From NCBI RefSeq assembly GCF_024220585.1, contig NZ_JAMXKF010000004.1:124001-188000 (forward strand): a stretch of 64,000 nucleotides of DNA, in the 5' to 3' direction. The position numbers and the translations under genes were made by a program. How positions within the stretch are numbered: the first letter of the stretch is position 1; every line of letters starts with the position of its first letter. This DNA comes from Dyadobacter diqingensis (lineage in GTDB: Bacteria; Bacteroidota; Bacteroidia; Cytophagales; Spirosomataceae). Under the pieces are notes generated by a model. That model was not told the origin of the DNA, searched no databases, and saw only the letters and a program-made list of their open reading frames with translations. Of the stretch, positions 36,750-47,200 are shown in pieces.

Positions 36750-37259
36750 ATGGAACCATTCATTGGAGAAATAAAACTAATCAGTACGCCTTGGGTACCA
36801 ATGGGTTGGCTTCTTTGTGATGGGTCGCTTCTTCCGGTCAATGAGGAATTCCAGACGCTCTTTTATTTGCTCAAAAACCTGTACGGAGGCGACGGTGTTA
36901 CGAATTTTGCGCTACCCGATTTGCGCTCGCGTGTCGCTGTGGGCCCAGGCGAGCACAACGTCCTGGGGAAAAAAGGAGGCTCGGAGTTAGTTGCGATACC
37001 ATTAGAAGGCCTGCCCGCGCACCGACATGTCCCGGCTTGCAGCACTGCGGAAAACGCCAACTCAAAAGACGCGACCAATGCGTTTTGGTCAGCAGCCCCG
37101 GAAGGGGGTCGACGGTACGCGTCAGCACCCGCTAATTTTCAAATGGGGCTGGATAGTCTCCAATTCGAGGGAGGAGGGCAGCCGCATGAAAACCGCATCC
37201 CTGTCCTTGCTCTCACCTACATCATCGCATTTATGGGTATTTTTCCATCAGGCAATTAA
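36750..37259 (+). CDS. Phage tail collar domain protein, short type, copy 2
   Basis: Protein of 169 residues, starting MEPFIGEIKLIS, clearly a paralogue of the protein at 35133: CDGSLLPVNEE, LYGGDGVTNFALPDLRSRVAVG, GGSELVAIPLEGLPAHRH, SKDATNAFWS and PHENRIPVLALTYIIAFMG. It has a single collar domain and no leader. A (CAAT)10 tract ends 7 bp before its ATG, so translation start or mRNA structure may vary with tract length. The long copy 2 follows 27 bp later. Confidence 0.88.
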   Translation: MEPFIGEIKLISTPWVPMGWLLCDGSLLPVNEEFQTLFYLLKNLYGGDGVTNFALPDLRSRVAVGPGEHNVLGKKGGSELVAIPLEGLPAHRHVPACSTAENANSKDATNAFWSAAPEGGRRYASAPANFQMGLDSLQFEGGGQPHENRIPVLALTYIIAFMGIFPSGN

Positions 37260-37286
37260 TGAATTCCAATCATTAACCTACATTTT

Positions 37287-38294
37287 ATGAACGACTTACT
37301 TTCCGAGATCAGAATGTTCGCTTTCCCTTCTAGCGTAAAAGACTGGATTCCGTGCGATGGCCGAGCATTAGCAATAAATCAAAACCTCGCATTATTCAGT
37401 CTGATTGGCACGACATACGGCGGGAATGAAAGCGTTTTCAACGTTCCTGATCTTCGTGAGCGGGTGACGATCGGAAACGGCGGGGTATTCCCGGACTTTG
37501 CCCGCGGCGGTGAAGCGAAGCATACGCTTACTATCCAGGAGATGCCCCGGCATCGTCATCAGGCGGTTGCATCTTCGAATGGTGCGAACAGTCCCACACC
37601 CAGAAATCACTACTGGCCCTCCGATGCAGGGTATGTTTTGCAAAGCAATGCAGTAATGAGCGATCAGGCCATCGACCAGGTGGGCTATGGGGTGGCGCAC
37701 GAAAATATGTCTCCATACGAGACAGTCAATTATTGCATTTGCGTGTCGGGCATGATGCCGAGTGGGCCAGCGGAGGACTTCTTGGGAACGATCAAGGTAT
37801 TGGCCGGCAAAGTAGGGTCGAGGGGTTGGGTTCCCTGTGACGGGCGTCTGTTGGCGGTAGATCAAAATGAAGCGCTGTTCAGCCTGATCCGTTTTACATA
37901 TGGGGGGAATGGCACTACACAATTCGCCGTACCCGATTTGCGGGGGAGGGCACCCGTCTGCTGGGGGAAACCCAAAGATCTCACACCATATCAACCTGGT
38001 GATAAGGCAGGTGAAGTAAGCGTGAAACTGACTGTTGCGCAAATGCCGTCACATTACCATCCGGCTTTGGCCAATGTAAACGGTAATTCGCAGCAACCGG
38101 ATGGTCACGTCTGGGCGAATGAAGACAGGCGTCCCCAAGTCAATGACTTTGCGAGCGAAATAGGGAATAAAGTGCTGATGAATCCTAATGCAATCGGGGA
38201 AGAAGGTGGGGATGAGTCGCACAACAATATGATGCCCTATCAGGGAATTGAATTCTGGATAATGACTTCGGGTATCTACCCATCACGCCCATGA
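37287..38294 (+). CDS. Double tail collar domain protein, long type, copy 2
   Basis: Protein of 335 residues with two collar domains, a paralogue of the protein at 35662. Domain 1: SEIRMFAFPSSVKDWIPCDGR, YGGNESVFNVPDLRERVTIG, EMPRHRHQAVA, AHENMSPYETVNYCICVSG. Domain 2: GTIKVLAGKVGSRGWVPCDGR, YGGNGTTQFAVPDLRGRAPVCWG, QMPSHYHPALA, SHNNMMPYQGIEFWIMTSG. No export signal is seen. Its TGA overlaps the ATG of the beta-helix gene (ATGA at 38291-38294), a sign of translational coupling and therefore of joint function. Confidence 0.88.
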   Translation: MNDLLSEIRMFAFPSSVKDWIPCDGRALAINQNLALFSLIGTTYGGNESVFNVPDLRERVTIGNGGVFPDFARGGEAKHTLTIQEMPRHRHQAVASSNGANSPTPRNHYWPSDAGYVLQSNAVMSDQAIDQVGYGVAHENMSPYETVNYCICVSGMMPSGPAEDFLGTIKVLAGKVGSRGWVPCDGRLLAVDQNEALFSLIRFTYGGNGTTQFAVPDLRGRAPVCWGKPKDLTPYQPGDKAGEVSVKLTVAQMPSHYHPALANVNGNSQQPDGHVWANEDRRPQVNDFASEIGNKVLMNPNAIGEEGGDESHNNMMPYQGIEFWIMTSGIYPSRP

Positions 38295-41200
38295 TCTGTA
38301 TGACCAAAATTTCTTGCGACTTTTTCTTAAGAAAATTTCTTGCGACTTCGTTACTGATAACCAGTCTGATAACGAGTGCTTATGCAAATACTTTTAACGT
38401 AAACCAGACTACCGACGGAAACGCTGTGACACAGTTGCGCGGGGCGATCCTGGCGGCGGATGCGCTGGGAGGAGGACCACATACGATCAATGTTCCTGCT
38501 GGTACCTACAACCTTACGCTCGGTTCGATTGAATTTGGTACCGTTGCACAGAATATCTCCATCGTAGGCGCCGGACCGGGCCTGACTATTGTCAACATGA
38601 CGACCACGGCGCAGGACCGTATCTTCCTCATCAATCCACCGGGTTTGAATCCCAACGTGACGACTTCGATATCGGGTATTAAGTTTACCAACGGGAAAAG
38701 TTCGGATAATTACGGAGGGGCTGCCATCCTCTGCGGAGGGCCCAACAACGTCATCAATATTACCAACTGCGCATTCGAGGGCAATGTGGCCGAGTACAGA
38801 GGTGGTGGTGCGCTGGCACTGATCGGGGGTGGGACACTTACCGTAGACAATTGTACATTCACCAACAACCAGGCGGCTTCCTTATTAGACGCCAGCAGCG
38901 GCGGGGCGATCCTGGTAGAGTATAGCGGCGGAGACACTCCTGTAACCGGCAGTGCTACTATCACCAATTGTACATTTACCAGCAACTCCGTAACATCTAC
39001 ACATTACAATTATGGTGGAGCCATTGGCGTGAAAGCGTTTAATTCTCCCACAACCACTTCCTTTTACACTAAAATTGAAAAGAACGGATTTTTTAACAAC
39101 AGCACAGGTCCGGGTATGGTGGTTAGTGAAGGGGGCGCTATTCATATCAACAGCGACTTTCCGGTAAATATCAATCTCAATGCTTTTTCCGGAAATACGG
39201 TAAGCGGCTCGGTTAAGGATGCTTTGACATCGATCAGGAACGGCGACGGGATAGTGAATGCAACCAACAACTGGTGGGGCTGCAACACGGATCCACAAGC
39301 GGGTGGTACCTGCGCAGAGCGCGCCCAGATGCTTGGTGTAATAGGCACCGGTGTACTTACGACCAGTCCATGGCTGGTTTTGAAGCCGGTCGTCACCAGT
39401 TCAGCTCTTTGTTTACCTTCCGCGGGACAGACATCTGTTGCTGCCAGCTTCCTGAGCAATTCTGCGGGCACTGCAATATCCGTAAGCAACCTTTCCGCAC
39501 TGATTGGTCTGCCGGTAAGTTTCAGCGCGGTGAATGGAAATATTTCAGGAGCACAGAGCACTATCCAGGCCGACGGCAAAGCCACGGCAACTTATACTGC
39601 GAGCGGCGCAGGCAATGGAAGCGTCAATGTGATAGCCGGATACCTGACAAGTTCCGACCTGACAGCACGTGCGACCATCACGACTGGCGCTGCACCTACG
39701 ATTGGTACGAATCCGGTGAAGGTTACTACCTGTCCCGGCGCTTCATCCGTCGCGTTTTCGGCTGTGGGCAGCAGTTCTACCACCATGTCCTATCAATGGT
39801 ATCGGGGAAATACTGCATTGTCCAATGATGGTAAATATGCCGGTGTCAGCACGCCTACGCTGACGGTCAACAACGTCGTTGCAGGTGATAACGGCGGGCA
39901 GTTTAAAGTTAAGATCAGCAATGCATGCGGAGAAACCTTTTCAAACAGCGTTGCACTGAATGTTCTTACCGGGCGATTGTACGTTGCCGAAGGAGCATCC
40001 GGTGAGGGCTCGGGCTGGGACGATGCTTTGGGTAATCTCAGCAATGCGCTTAATATTGCGGCGGGTTGTTCGGGAATTACCGAGATTTGGGTGAAAGCGG
40101 GAACATATAAGCCTTCCGGCCAGCCTTACAACTTTAATCTCGGGGACTCACGGCACAATGCATTCTATCTCGTCAACAATGTAGCGATCTACGGAGGATT
40201 TTTCGGTAATGAAACTTTGCTGTCCAGCCGAAATCCGGGAGCGAATCAAACCATCCTGTCGGGTGATATCGGTTCGTCTGGCAATGCAGACAACTGCTAT
40301 CACACCATTGTGACGGTAAACAATAATGCGACTGCGCGATTGGACGGTTTCATCGTGCGCGACGGCAATGCGGATGGAATAGGTATCAGCAAGAATGTAT
40401 TCGGCGCCATTATTGAGGCATCTTCGGGCGGGGGAATGGCAATCTACACCTCGTCACCGGTGATCAGTAACTGTATTTTAACAGTAAATAAGGCGGGGCA
40501 GGGAGGTGGTATTTACACGTATGGCGATGGAACAACACCGCTGATCAGAAACTGTGTGATATCGGACAATTTTAGTAACAATATCAATGGCGGAGGTATT
40601 TTCAATGGATTTAGCACCGCCGCGACCATTCAGAATTGCACCATCTCACGGAATACCGCGTCAGGCGAAGGGGCCGGGGTCTGCAATTATTTGTTATCTC
40701 ATCCGCTTTATGTTAATACGGTTATATGGGGAAACAGTGGCCCGGCGCCGGCCGGTATGCAAGACAATATCGCCAGTCCGGTGTTAGCCTATTCACTTGT
40801 CCAGGAGGGGCATAGCGGCACCGGTATTTTGAGTTCAGATGCATTGTTTGTGGACCAGTCGGACCCTGATGGTCCTGATAATAAATGGATGACAGCCGAT
40901 GACGGACTTCGATTATCGGCGTGCAGTCCGGCGGTTAACACCGGTTTTTATACAAACAATATTCCTTCCACAGACATTCTGGGCCAAACCAGGGTATTCG
41001 ATGTGACGGCGGATATGGGAGCCTACGAGTTGCAGTCATACCGGGATGGTAGCAGCCTGGCGCAGAACGGTGATGCCGTTTCCATGACGATCGTGAATGG
41101 TACCACAAATAGTTTCCTGGTATCCGGGTGCAGGGTCATCGCACAAGTGAGTCCATCCGAGTCGCCATTCGTGAGTGGGAGCGTACAAGCGAAGACGTTC

Positions 41201-42109
41201 GTAGCGGGAGACGTTATTTCTAGTGGGGGCGTAAAATTTGTTCAGCGTCATTACCAAATCCTGCCAGCCAGCAATGCGGAAAGTGCGAAGGCACGAATCA
41301 AACTGTTTTTTCTCCAATCTGAATTCGACGCTTTTAATAGCAGTACGGGTGGGGCAAAATTGCCAATGTCATCTTCCGACGGTGCGGGCAAAACCAACCT
41401 GCTTGTGGTCCAGTATCACGGTACATCAGTCACCGGGTTACCTGGATCATACACTGGCGGCACGACAACCATTAACCCGACCGAGAATGATATCTTCTGG
41501 AACAACGCCCTGAACCGGTGGGAGATCAGTTTCGAAGTGACCGGTTTCAGTGGTTTCTTTATAACCAATGTCGATCCGCTTCCACTGAAACTGATCAGTT
41601 TCGACGCGAAGGTAGTTGAAAATAGCACCCTGCTCGAATGGTTGACGGCAGAGGAGGTCAATACCAGCCACTTCGAGATACACCGGAGCGCCGATGCAAA
41701 GCATTGGGAGATCATGCCAGAACAGCCTATCGCATTCGGGAGCGGCGGACATCGCTATACGGCTACTGACAATCAACCGCTGACGGGCCTGAATTATTAT
41801 CGTTTGAAAATGATCGATCTGGACGATTCCTTTGCTTACAGCCGGATCGTTGCAGCTGAGCATAGGAATATGTTTCAAATGACGGTGTATCCCAATCCTG
41901 CTACTACTTTGCTGCAACTCGAACTGACAGGGGCGGGTATGCTCTCCGGAAACGTTGAGTTATTGGATATCAAGGGTTTTGTGTTAATAAATTGTGGGTT
42001 GAAAAGCGGAAAAGCGACATTGTCTGTGGGTAGCCTGACTAAGGGTATTTACGTAGTACGTGTGCAGAGCGGCGCCGTAGTTCAGACACGGAAAGTGGTG
42101 ATCGAATAG
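38291..42109 (+). CDS. T9SS-sorted right-handed beta-helix surface protein
   Basis: Protein of 1272 residues. ATG 38291 overlaps the previous stop; a second ATG lies at 38300. The leader (FLATSLLITSLITSAYA) precedes NTFNVNQTTDG, a CSLREA-like start. Residues about 30-360 form a beta-helix with many N-C-x-F and G-G-(A/G)-I turns (ITNCAFEGN, VDNCTFTNN, ITNCTFTSN). Ig/Big-like domains (about 370-560) follow, then a second beta-helix (about 565-910, SGGGMAIYTSSPVISNCI, ISDNFSNNINGGGIF, IQNCTISRNTA), a region of unknown fold, an Fn3-like spacer (LLEWLTAEEVNTSHFEIHRS) and a T9SS type A domain (VYPNPATTLLQLEL to TRKVVIE). A 17-bp direct repeat lies in the leader coding region. It is a probable surface adhesin delivered with or presenting the collar proteins. 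Confidence 0.85.
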   Translation: MICMTKISCDFFLRKFLATSLLITSLITSAYANTFNVNQTTDGNAVTQLRGAILAADALGGGPHTINVPAGTYNLTLGSIEFGTVAQNISIVGAGPGLTIVNMTTTAQDRIFLINPPGLNPNVTTSISGIKFTNGKSSDNYGGAAILCGGPNNVINITNCAFEGNVAEYRGGGALALIGGGTLTVDNCTFTNNQAASLLDASSGGAILVEYSGGDTPVTGSATITNCTFTSNSVTSTHYNYGGAIGVKAFNSPTTTSFYTKIEKNGFFNNSTGPGMVVSEGGAIHINSDFPVNINLNAFSGNTVSGSVKDALTSIRNGDGIVNATNNWWGCNTDPQAGGTCAERAQMLGVIGTGVLTTSPWLVLKPVVTSSALCLPSAGQTSVAASFLSNSAGTAISVSNLSALIGLPVSFSAVNGNISGAQSTIQADGKATATYTASGAGNGSVNVIAGYLTSSDLTARATITTGAAPTIGTNPVKVTTCPGASSVAFSAVGSSSTTMSYQWYRGNTALSNDGKYAGVSTPTLTVNNVVAGDNGGQFKVKISNACGETFSNSVALNVLTGRLYVAEGASGEGSGWDDALGNLSNALNIAAGCSGITEIWVKAGTYKPSGQPYNFNLGDSRHNAFYLVNNVAIYGGFFGNETLLSSRNPGANQTILSGDIGSSGNADNCYHTIVTVNNNATARLDGFIVRDGNADGIGISKNVFGAIIEASSGGGMAIYTSSPVISNCILTVNKAGQGGGIYTYGDGTTPLIRNCVISDNFSNNINGGGIFNGFSTAATIQNCTISRNTASGEGAGVCNYLLSHPLYVNTVIWGNSGPAPAGMQDNIASPVLAYSLVQEGHSGTGILSSDALFVDQSDPDGPDNKWMTADDGLRLSACSPAVNTGFYTNNIPSTDILGQTRVFDVTADMGAYELQSYRDGSSLAQNGDAVSMTIVNGTTNSFLVSGCRVIAQVSPSESPFVSGSVQAKTFVAGDVISSGGVKFVQRHYQILPASNAESAKARIKLFFLQSEFDAFNSSTGGAKLPMSSSDGAGKTNLLVVQYHGTSVTGLPGSYTGGTTTINPTENDIFWNNALNRWEISFEVTGFSGFFITNVDPLPLKLISFDAKVVENSTLLEWLTAEEVNTSHFEIHRSADAKHWEIMPEQPIAFGSGGHRYTATDNQPLTGLNYYRLKMIDLDDSFAYSRIVAAEHRNMFQMTVYPNPATTLLQLELTGAGMLSGNVELLDIKGFVLINCGLKSGKATLSVGSLTKGIYVVRVQSGAVVQTRKVVIE
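38306..38348 (+). repeat. 17-bp direct repeat inside the leader-coding region
   Basis: AAAATTTCTTGCGACTT occurs at 38306-38322 and at 38332-38348, offset 26 bp. The offset is not a multiple of three. Loss of one copy would put the rest of the beta-helix gene out of frame with its ATG. Confidence 0.9.
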
Positions 42110-43822
42110 TCAGATATTCATCATCACCTCTTCCAGGCTTCGGTCGTCGGGGACGTCAATCTTTTTCAGAAGCCTGTATTTGGTGGTACGCACAGCGTGG
42201 CTGCTAATGCCCAACGTAGCAGACATTTCCTGATAGCCCAATCCCAGTTTGGTTAGTGCAATGAAGCGTATCTCGCCCTGGGTGAGCTCCGGGAATTTCT
42301 CGCGGAGACGATGGAGGTAGTCGCCATGCACCTTGCTGAAAAGCTTTTTGAAATAATCCCAGTCGTCCTGTGTCAGGATGGTACCAGCGCGAAGCTGCGA
42401 CAGGGTCGAAGCATCGGGGATCTGTTTATTTTCCAATGCTTCGATCTGCCTGCTCTTTTCGGAAATGTTGCGGGCAAACTCTTTCAATTGCAAGGCAGCA
42501 TTTTCAAGTTCCTGTTTTTTTTGCCTGATTTCGAGTTCTTTCAATTGCTGGGCCTGTCGGTGCCGTTGACGCTGGATTTTATAAATGTACGCAGCACCTG
42601 CGGCTACAATCAGCACCAGGATCAATGCAAGATTACGCTGGATTAATTTTTGTGTCTGGTCCGACTCCGCCTTTTCCATTTGAGCACGGAGTTTTTGCAA
42701 TTCAATTTTCTGGTGCGCCCGCAGCATCAGTTTTGCATTGTACTGATGGATCAGGCTATCCTTGACGAATAAAGCGGAATCCAGATAAGCCTCGGCTAAT
42801 CGTACCCTTCCGCGAGCGGCAGATACTTTCACGAGAATAAAATAGAGGTCCTGGAAATGCCGGTAGCGGTCAGGAAGGCAAAGATCAAGATAACGTCGGG
42901 CGGTTTCAGCCAGCTTCCCTGCTTTCTCAACTTCGTTGTTTTTTAAGTGAATATCGGCCAGGATAATCATAATTTCGGCTGCGCGCCTAAAATCTTTTTG
43001 TGATACGGCGTGGTCGATATTGTATTGCAGCAATGGAACCGCTTCTGTGTAGTTACCCCTTACATATGCATTCTCGCCCAACCCGCCACGCGCAATAGCT
43101 GCCCAAACCTCATAATTACCGGGAGACTCCTTGCGGATAGTCCTTCGATAATAATGATCTGACGAATCCAGGTTGCCCTGTTGCCGGTGAATCATTGCGA
43201 TCGCACAAAGTGCCGCGTTATGCCCTGCGTGCAGATCAGGGTTGTATTTCAAAGTAAGGATCTGCCGGAAAAGTGATGACGCCTTTTTATAATCCGAAAA
43301 TTCGTGGTAGGCATGAGCAATATTGAGCAGGGCATAGACCTTATCGGGAAGTTCGTCTGTGCTCAACTTATTAAGAATATTTTCCTGCTGAATAAAGTAT
43401 TCAAACGCCAGTTCATAATTTCTGGCACCGGTCCAGTAATAGTCGCCAAGCACCTTAAGCGAACGCAGGCCAATTTGCATGTTATGCTGTTCCGCCGCTC
43501 TGGCACCAAGTTTATTGATCATCGAGACGATGCGCTCGGTTTGTGTTTTATGCCAGATGCTCAGATAATACGCCTTCAAAAGATCCGATTCCAGTTCCAG
43601 TTCACTGTCATGATGCGCCAAGGCATAATTTTTCAGAGAAGATATTTCCGAAAACACCGAGGCTGAATCGCCGTTGTCCATCACGCGGATATAAATCTTA
43701 CCGATATCGCGGAAGCGCTGCGGGTAAGTTTTGTGCAGCAGATGATCCCATTGCCCAACGGCACTGCCCGTACTAAGCGCGCACAGTATGATGGAAAGAA
43801 TAACGTTGATGAGGAGGTTCAT
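42110..43822 (-). CDS. TPR sensor with C-terminal LuxR-type HTH
   Basis: Protein of 570 residues, ATG 43822. The signal peptide or first membrane segment is LLINVILSIILCALSTGSAVG. TPR units occupy about 70-370 (YALLNIAHAYHEFSDYKKASSLFRQIL, ARGGLGENAYVRGNYTEAVPLLQYNI, AAEIMIILADIHLKNNEVEKAGKLAETA). A membrane segment (LALILVLIVAAGAAYIYKI) lies near 400, then a coiled coil (about 420-465) and an HTH of LuxR type at the C-terminus (ELTQGEIRFIALTKLGLGYQEMSATLGISSHAVRTTKYRLLKKI). This is a common Bacteroidota one-component regulator with a periplasmic sensor and cytoplasmic DNA-binding part. Its stop codon directly abuts that of the beta-helix gene. It may control the neighbouring collar operon, which is unproven. 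Confidence 0.85.
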   Translation of the reverse strand: MNLLINVILSIILCALSTGSAVGQWDHLLHKTYPQRFRDIGKIYIRVMDNGDSASVFSEISSLKNYALAHHDSELELESDLLKAYYLSIWHKTQTERIVSMINKLGARAAEQHNMQIGLRSLKVLGDYYWTGARNYELAFEYFIQQENILNKLSTDELPDKVYALLNIAHAYHEFSDYKKASSLFRQILTLKYNPDLHAGHNAALCAIAMIHRQQGNLDSSDHYYRRTIRKESPGNYEVWAAIARGGLGENAYVRGNYTEAVPLLQYNIDHAVSQKDFRRAAEIMIILADIHLKNNEVEKAGKLAETARRYLDLCLPDRYRHFQDLYFILVKVSAARGRVRLAEAYLDSALFVKDSLIHQYNAKLMLRAHQKIELQKLRAQMEKAESDQTQKLIQRNLALILVLIVAAGAAYIYKIQRQRHRQAQQLKELEIRQKKQELENAALQLKEFARNISEKSRQIEALENKQIPDASTLSQLRAGTILTQDDWDYFKKLFSKVHGDYLHRLREKFPELTQGEIRFIALTKLGLGYQEMSATLGISSHAVRTTKYRLLKKIDVPDDRSLEEVMMNI

Positions 43823-44256
43823 GTTTTCGTAAATTTTGATTGGGAGGGGAATTCCCAGTCATCTCATAAAAGGTTTATGAAGTGAATTTACTGTTAATGA
43901 ACGACGGCTACAAAGAGGTTGTGCATCGAATTAGTTTACGGTTCGAATTTTGGGTAGGAGAATGTTGGCTATGAGTATCAAAATCGTTACACTGTACCTG
44001 AGGACAGCGTTCCAGAAGTCCAATCAAGTACCGTGCAGAGGAGGGCTGCTTGTTGTACCTCTCCGTGAATTGATTTAGTTTCGACCAGGCCAAGAATGCG
44101 CCTCTGATCATCTTCACCACTTTTGGAGCTTTAAAAGAAAAAAATAGATTAATAAACTCCATTAAAAAATTAAAGCCATTAGCTCAATCGGGATCCGCTT
44201 CGCTTGATCACAATTGGTATCATTCATTTTTTACTTGGCGCCTCCACTTTCGAAAT
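43823..44256. other. 430-bp gap between the two regulators
   Basis: Upstream region of the TPR/LuxR gene. An 84-codon minus-strand frame (43908-44162) has no recognisable domain or leader; I cannot call it a gene. No clear terminator for the hybrid regulator is visible. Confidence 0.4.
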
Positions 44257-47200
44257 CTAAACTTTAACCAGCAATTGGTGCTTTCGTTTCTTAGATTTAT
44301 ATTCTGTCGGGAGCATGTTGAATTTTGCTTTGAACGACTTTGCGAAGTAATTGGGAGCCGTAAAACCTGTCATGTAAGAAATCTGTGAAATGCTTAGATC
44401 ACTGTTTTCCAGCAGAACCGCCGCTTTTTCAAGTTTGATGGAGCGAATGAATTCGATTGGCGTTTGTCCGCTCATTTCGAGCACTTTACTGTACAGGGTT
44501 CCCCGGCTCATACCGACGTGTTTGCTTAGATTTTCCACGCTGAGCTGCGATGTATGCAGATTATCTTCAATATAAGAAAGTATATCTTTGAGCAGTTTTT
44601 CCTGACTCGATTCGATCTTTGGATCTTGCCCGGAAACCTTGATATGCCGGGAATAAACACCTTTTAACAAACGATTTAACAGGATCAGATTGTTGATTTT
44701 TGCATTCAGAATATCAAAGTTGAATGGCTTTGTCAGGTAATCGTTTGCTCCCGAATTCAGGCCTTCAAGCTGCTGCTGCTCACCAGTGGACGCGGTAAGA
44801 AGGATGATCGGAATGTGATGTGTCCTTTTATCTGACTTGATTTTTTGACTCAATGTAATGCCATCCATTTCCGGCATAGCGATATCACTCACAATGAGGT
44901 CTGGGTGGTGACTAAGCGTTTTCTGCCAGCCCTCTTTTCCGTTAACTGCTTCGATCACATTGTAAAATGGCATCAGACTTTCTTTGAGATAATGTCTGAA
45001 CTCATCGTTGTCTTCTATGATCAGAACATTTGAAGGATCTTCGATGTTTGGTTTTTCCTGCTTGCTGAGAGAAGTCGAGTCGGCATTGACTTTTACCGGC
45101 TCTGGGTTGCGCTGCTCAGGCGCATGAAGTGGCTGGCAGTCGGCACTGACTGGTAGTTTTACAACGAATGTACTTCCGGAACCAGGACGGCTTTTGACAG
45201 CGATCGTTCCCTGATGTAGCTGAACAAATTCCCGCACAATGGACAAGCCGATTCCACTTCCCTGATTAAGCACAGACTGGTCCGTGTCATTTTGGAAAAA
45301 TCGGTCGAAGATTTTTTCATGTTTATCCTCAGGAATACCAATGCCCGTGTCTGCTATGGCGATCACGAGCCACGGTTTTTCGTCAGAGTCTGTTTGCCGA
45401 GAAATTTCTAACGTTACTTCTCCACCTTTGGGCGTAAACTTGAATGCATTCGACAGCAGATTGAATAAGATCCGTTCCAACTTGTTCGCATCAAAATCCA
45501 TAGAGAGCTGACTGAGCGTACTTTCGGTTTTAAATTGAATACCTTTTCTGATCGAAAGATCGCTGAACTGATCGCAGGTATCTTTGATGTACGAAATGAT
45601 ATCTTTACTGTCAAGGTCCAGACTTACTTCCTGCTGCTGCATATTTTTCAAATCCAGCAGCTGATCCACGAGATTAAGTAATCGCTTTGCGTTTCGTTTA
45701 ATGGCTATAACCGGAGGTTGCAATTCGGTCGATTGCGTCTTGCCCAACAGGTTTTCAACAGGTGCCAGAATTAAGGATATGGGTGTTCTGAACTCATGAC
45801 TTAAATTGGTCAGAAACTTTATTTTGAGTCTGTCAAGTTCCTGGACTTGCTCAGCTTCCGCACGCTGCTGCTGTTCTTTAAACTGCCTTTGAAGCTTTTG
45901 TATGCCACGACGCCTCATCGAAAATACAATGACGAGTGGCGCCAGGATATAGAAAATATAGGCGTAGATGGTAAGATAAAAAGGAGGTTTTACAATGACG
46001 GCTACCGAAGTGGTCTGAGGACTCCAGTTGATTCCGTCGCTACTGGCCTGAACTTCAAATATATAGTTGCCGGGACTCAGGTTGGTATAACTGGCGAAGT
46101 TATTAACGCCTGTTTCGTTCCATTCGGTTTGCATGCCCACGAGCCTGTGCCGGTAATGCACCTGTCTGGGATTTGTATAATCCAGCGCGGTGTAACCTAT
46201 TGAAAAATTCTGTTTGTAGTCCAGGCTTATCGTTTTGGCTACTGAAATATCGGCGTCTATGAAATTTGAATCAGCCGGCGTAATGCTGCGATTTCCAATC
46301 CGGAGATCTTTCAGGATAATGGGCGGCATGTTTGTTCCGGAAGGCAGACTGCGGGTATCGATATAGTTGAATCCTGCAATACCTCCAAAGAAAAGCATAT
46401 TGTCGGAAGCGCGGATACCTGAGCCCAGGACAAAGGTTTTGTTCTGAATGCCGTTGTAGGTGGTATAGTTCGTAAACTTTTTGCTCTTGACATCAAAAGA
46501 GCTAATCCCTTCATTGGTGCTTACCCAGATGCGCCCCTGGGCGTCTTCCAAAATCTTATTAACGATATTACTGGCCAGTCCTTCTTTTTCTCCGTAGGAA
46601 ATAAATTTTTTAGACTGTGGATTGTACAGAGCCAATCCTTCGCCGGATGTGCCCACCCATATATTTCCTTTTTTATCTTCCAGGATGGAAAATGCGATAT
46701 TGCTCGGTAGATTGCTGTTGCTTTTATTGAGCACGATTGATTGTTGGGTAACCGGGTTAAAAACGGCGACGCCTGTTCCATGCGAGGCTATCCAAAGCTG
46801 CCCGCGACGATCCTGCACAATATCTCTGATGTAGCCATTTAGCGGGATAGCCCTTTTCGACATAGGTGTTCCGGGATTATAAAATCTTGTAATCCGTTGG
46901 GTCACCGGATCGAACTGGTGCACACCACCGCCATTCGTGCCAATCCATATTTTACCAGCTCTGTCTTTTTTTATACAGAAAATGTCATTGTTGCCCAGGC
47001 TGGAAGTATCTTTTCCGCGTGTAAATTGCGTGTAGGCACCCGTGTTCGGATTAAACCGGAAAAGACCATCCTGAAAGGTGCCTATCCAAAGTTCATTCTC
47101 GGAGGTAAGTTCCAAAGTCAGAATCGCCAGTCCCGAGGATGCAGCTTTGTTTTTCGGGTTGATCTGAAATTTTTTGAAAAGGTTGGTTTTGCGGTCATAC

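Noticed and set aside
43908..44162. 84-codon minus-strand frame
   Set aside because: No recognisable domain; it overlaps the likely promoter of the TPR regulator. It cannot be excluded but is not supported.
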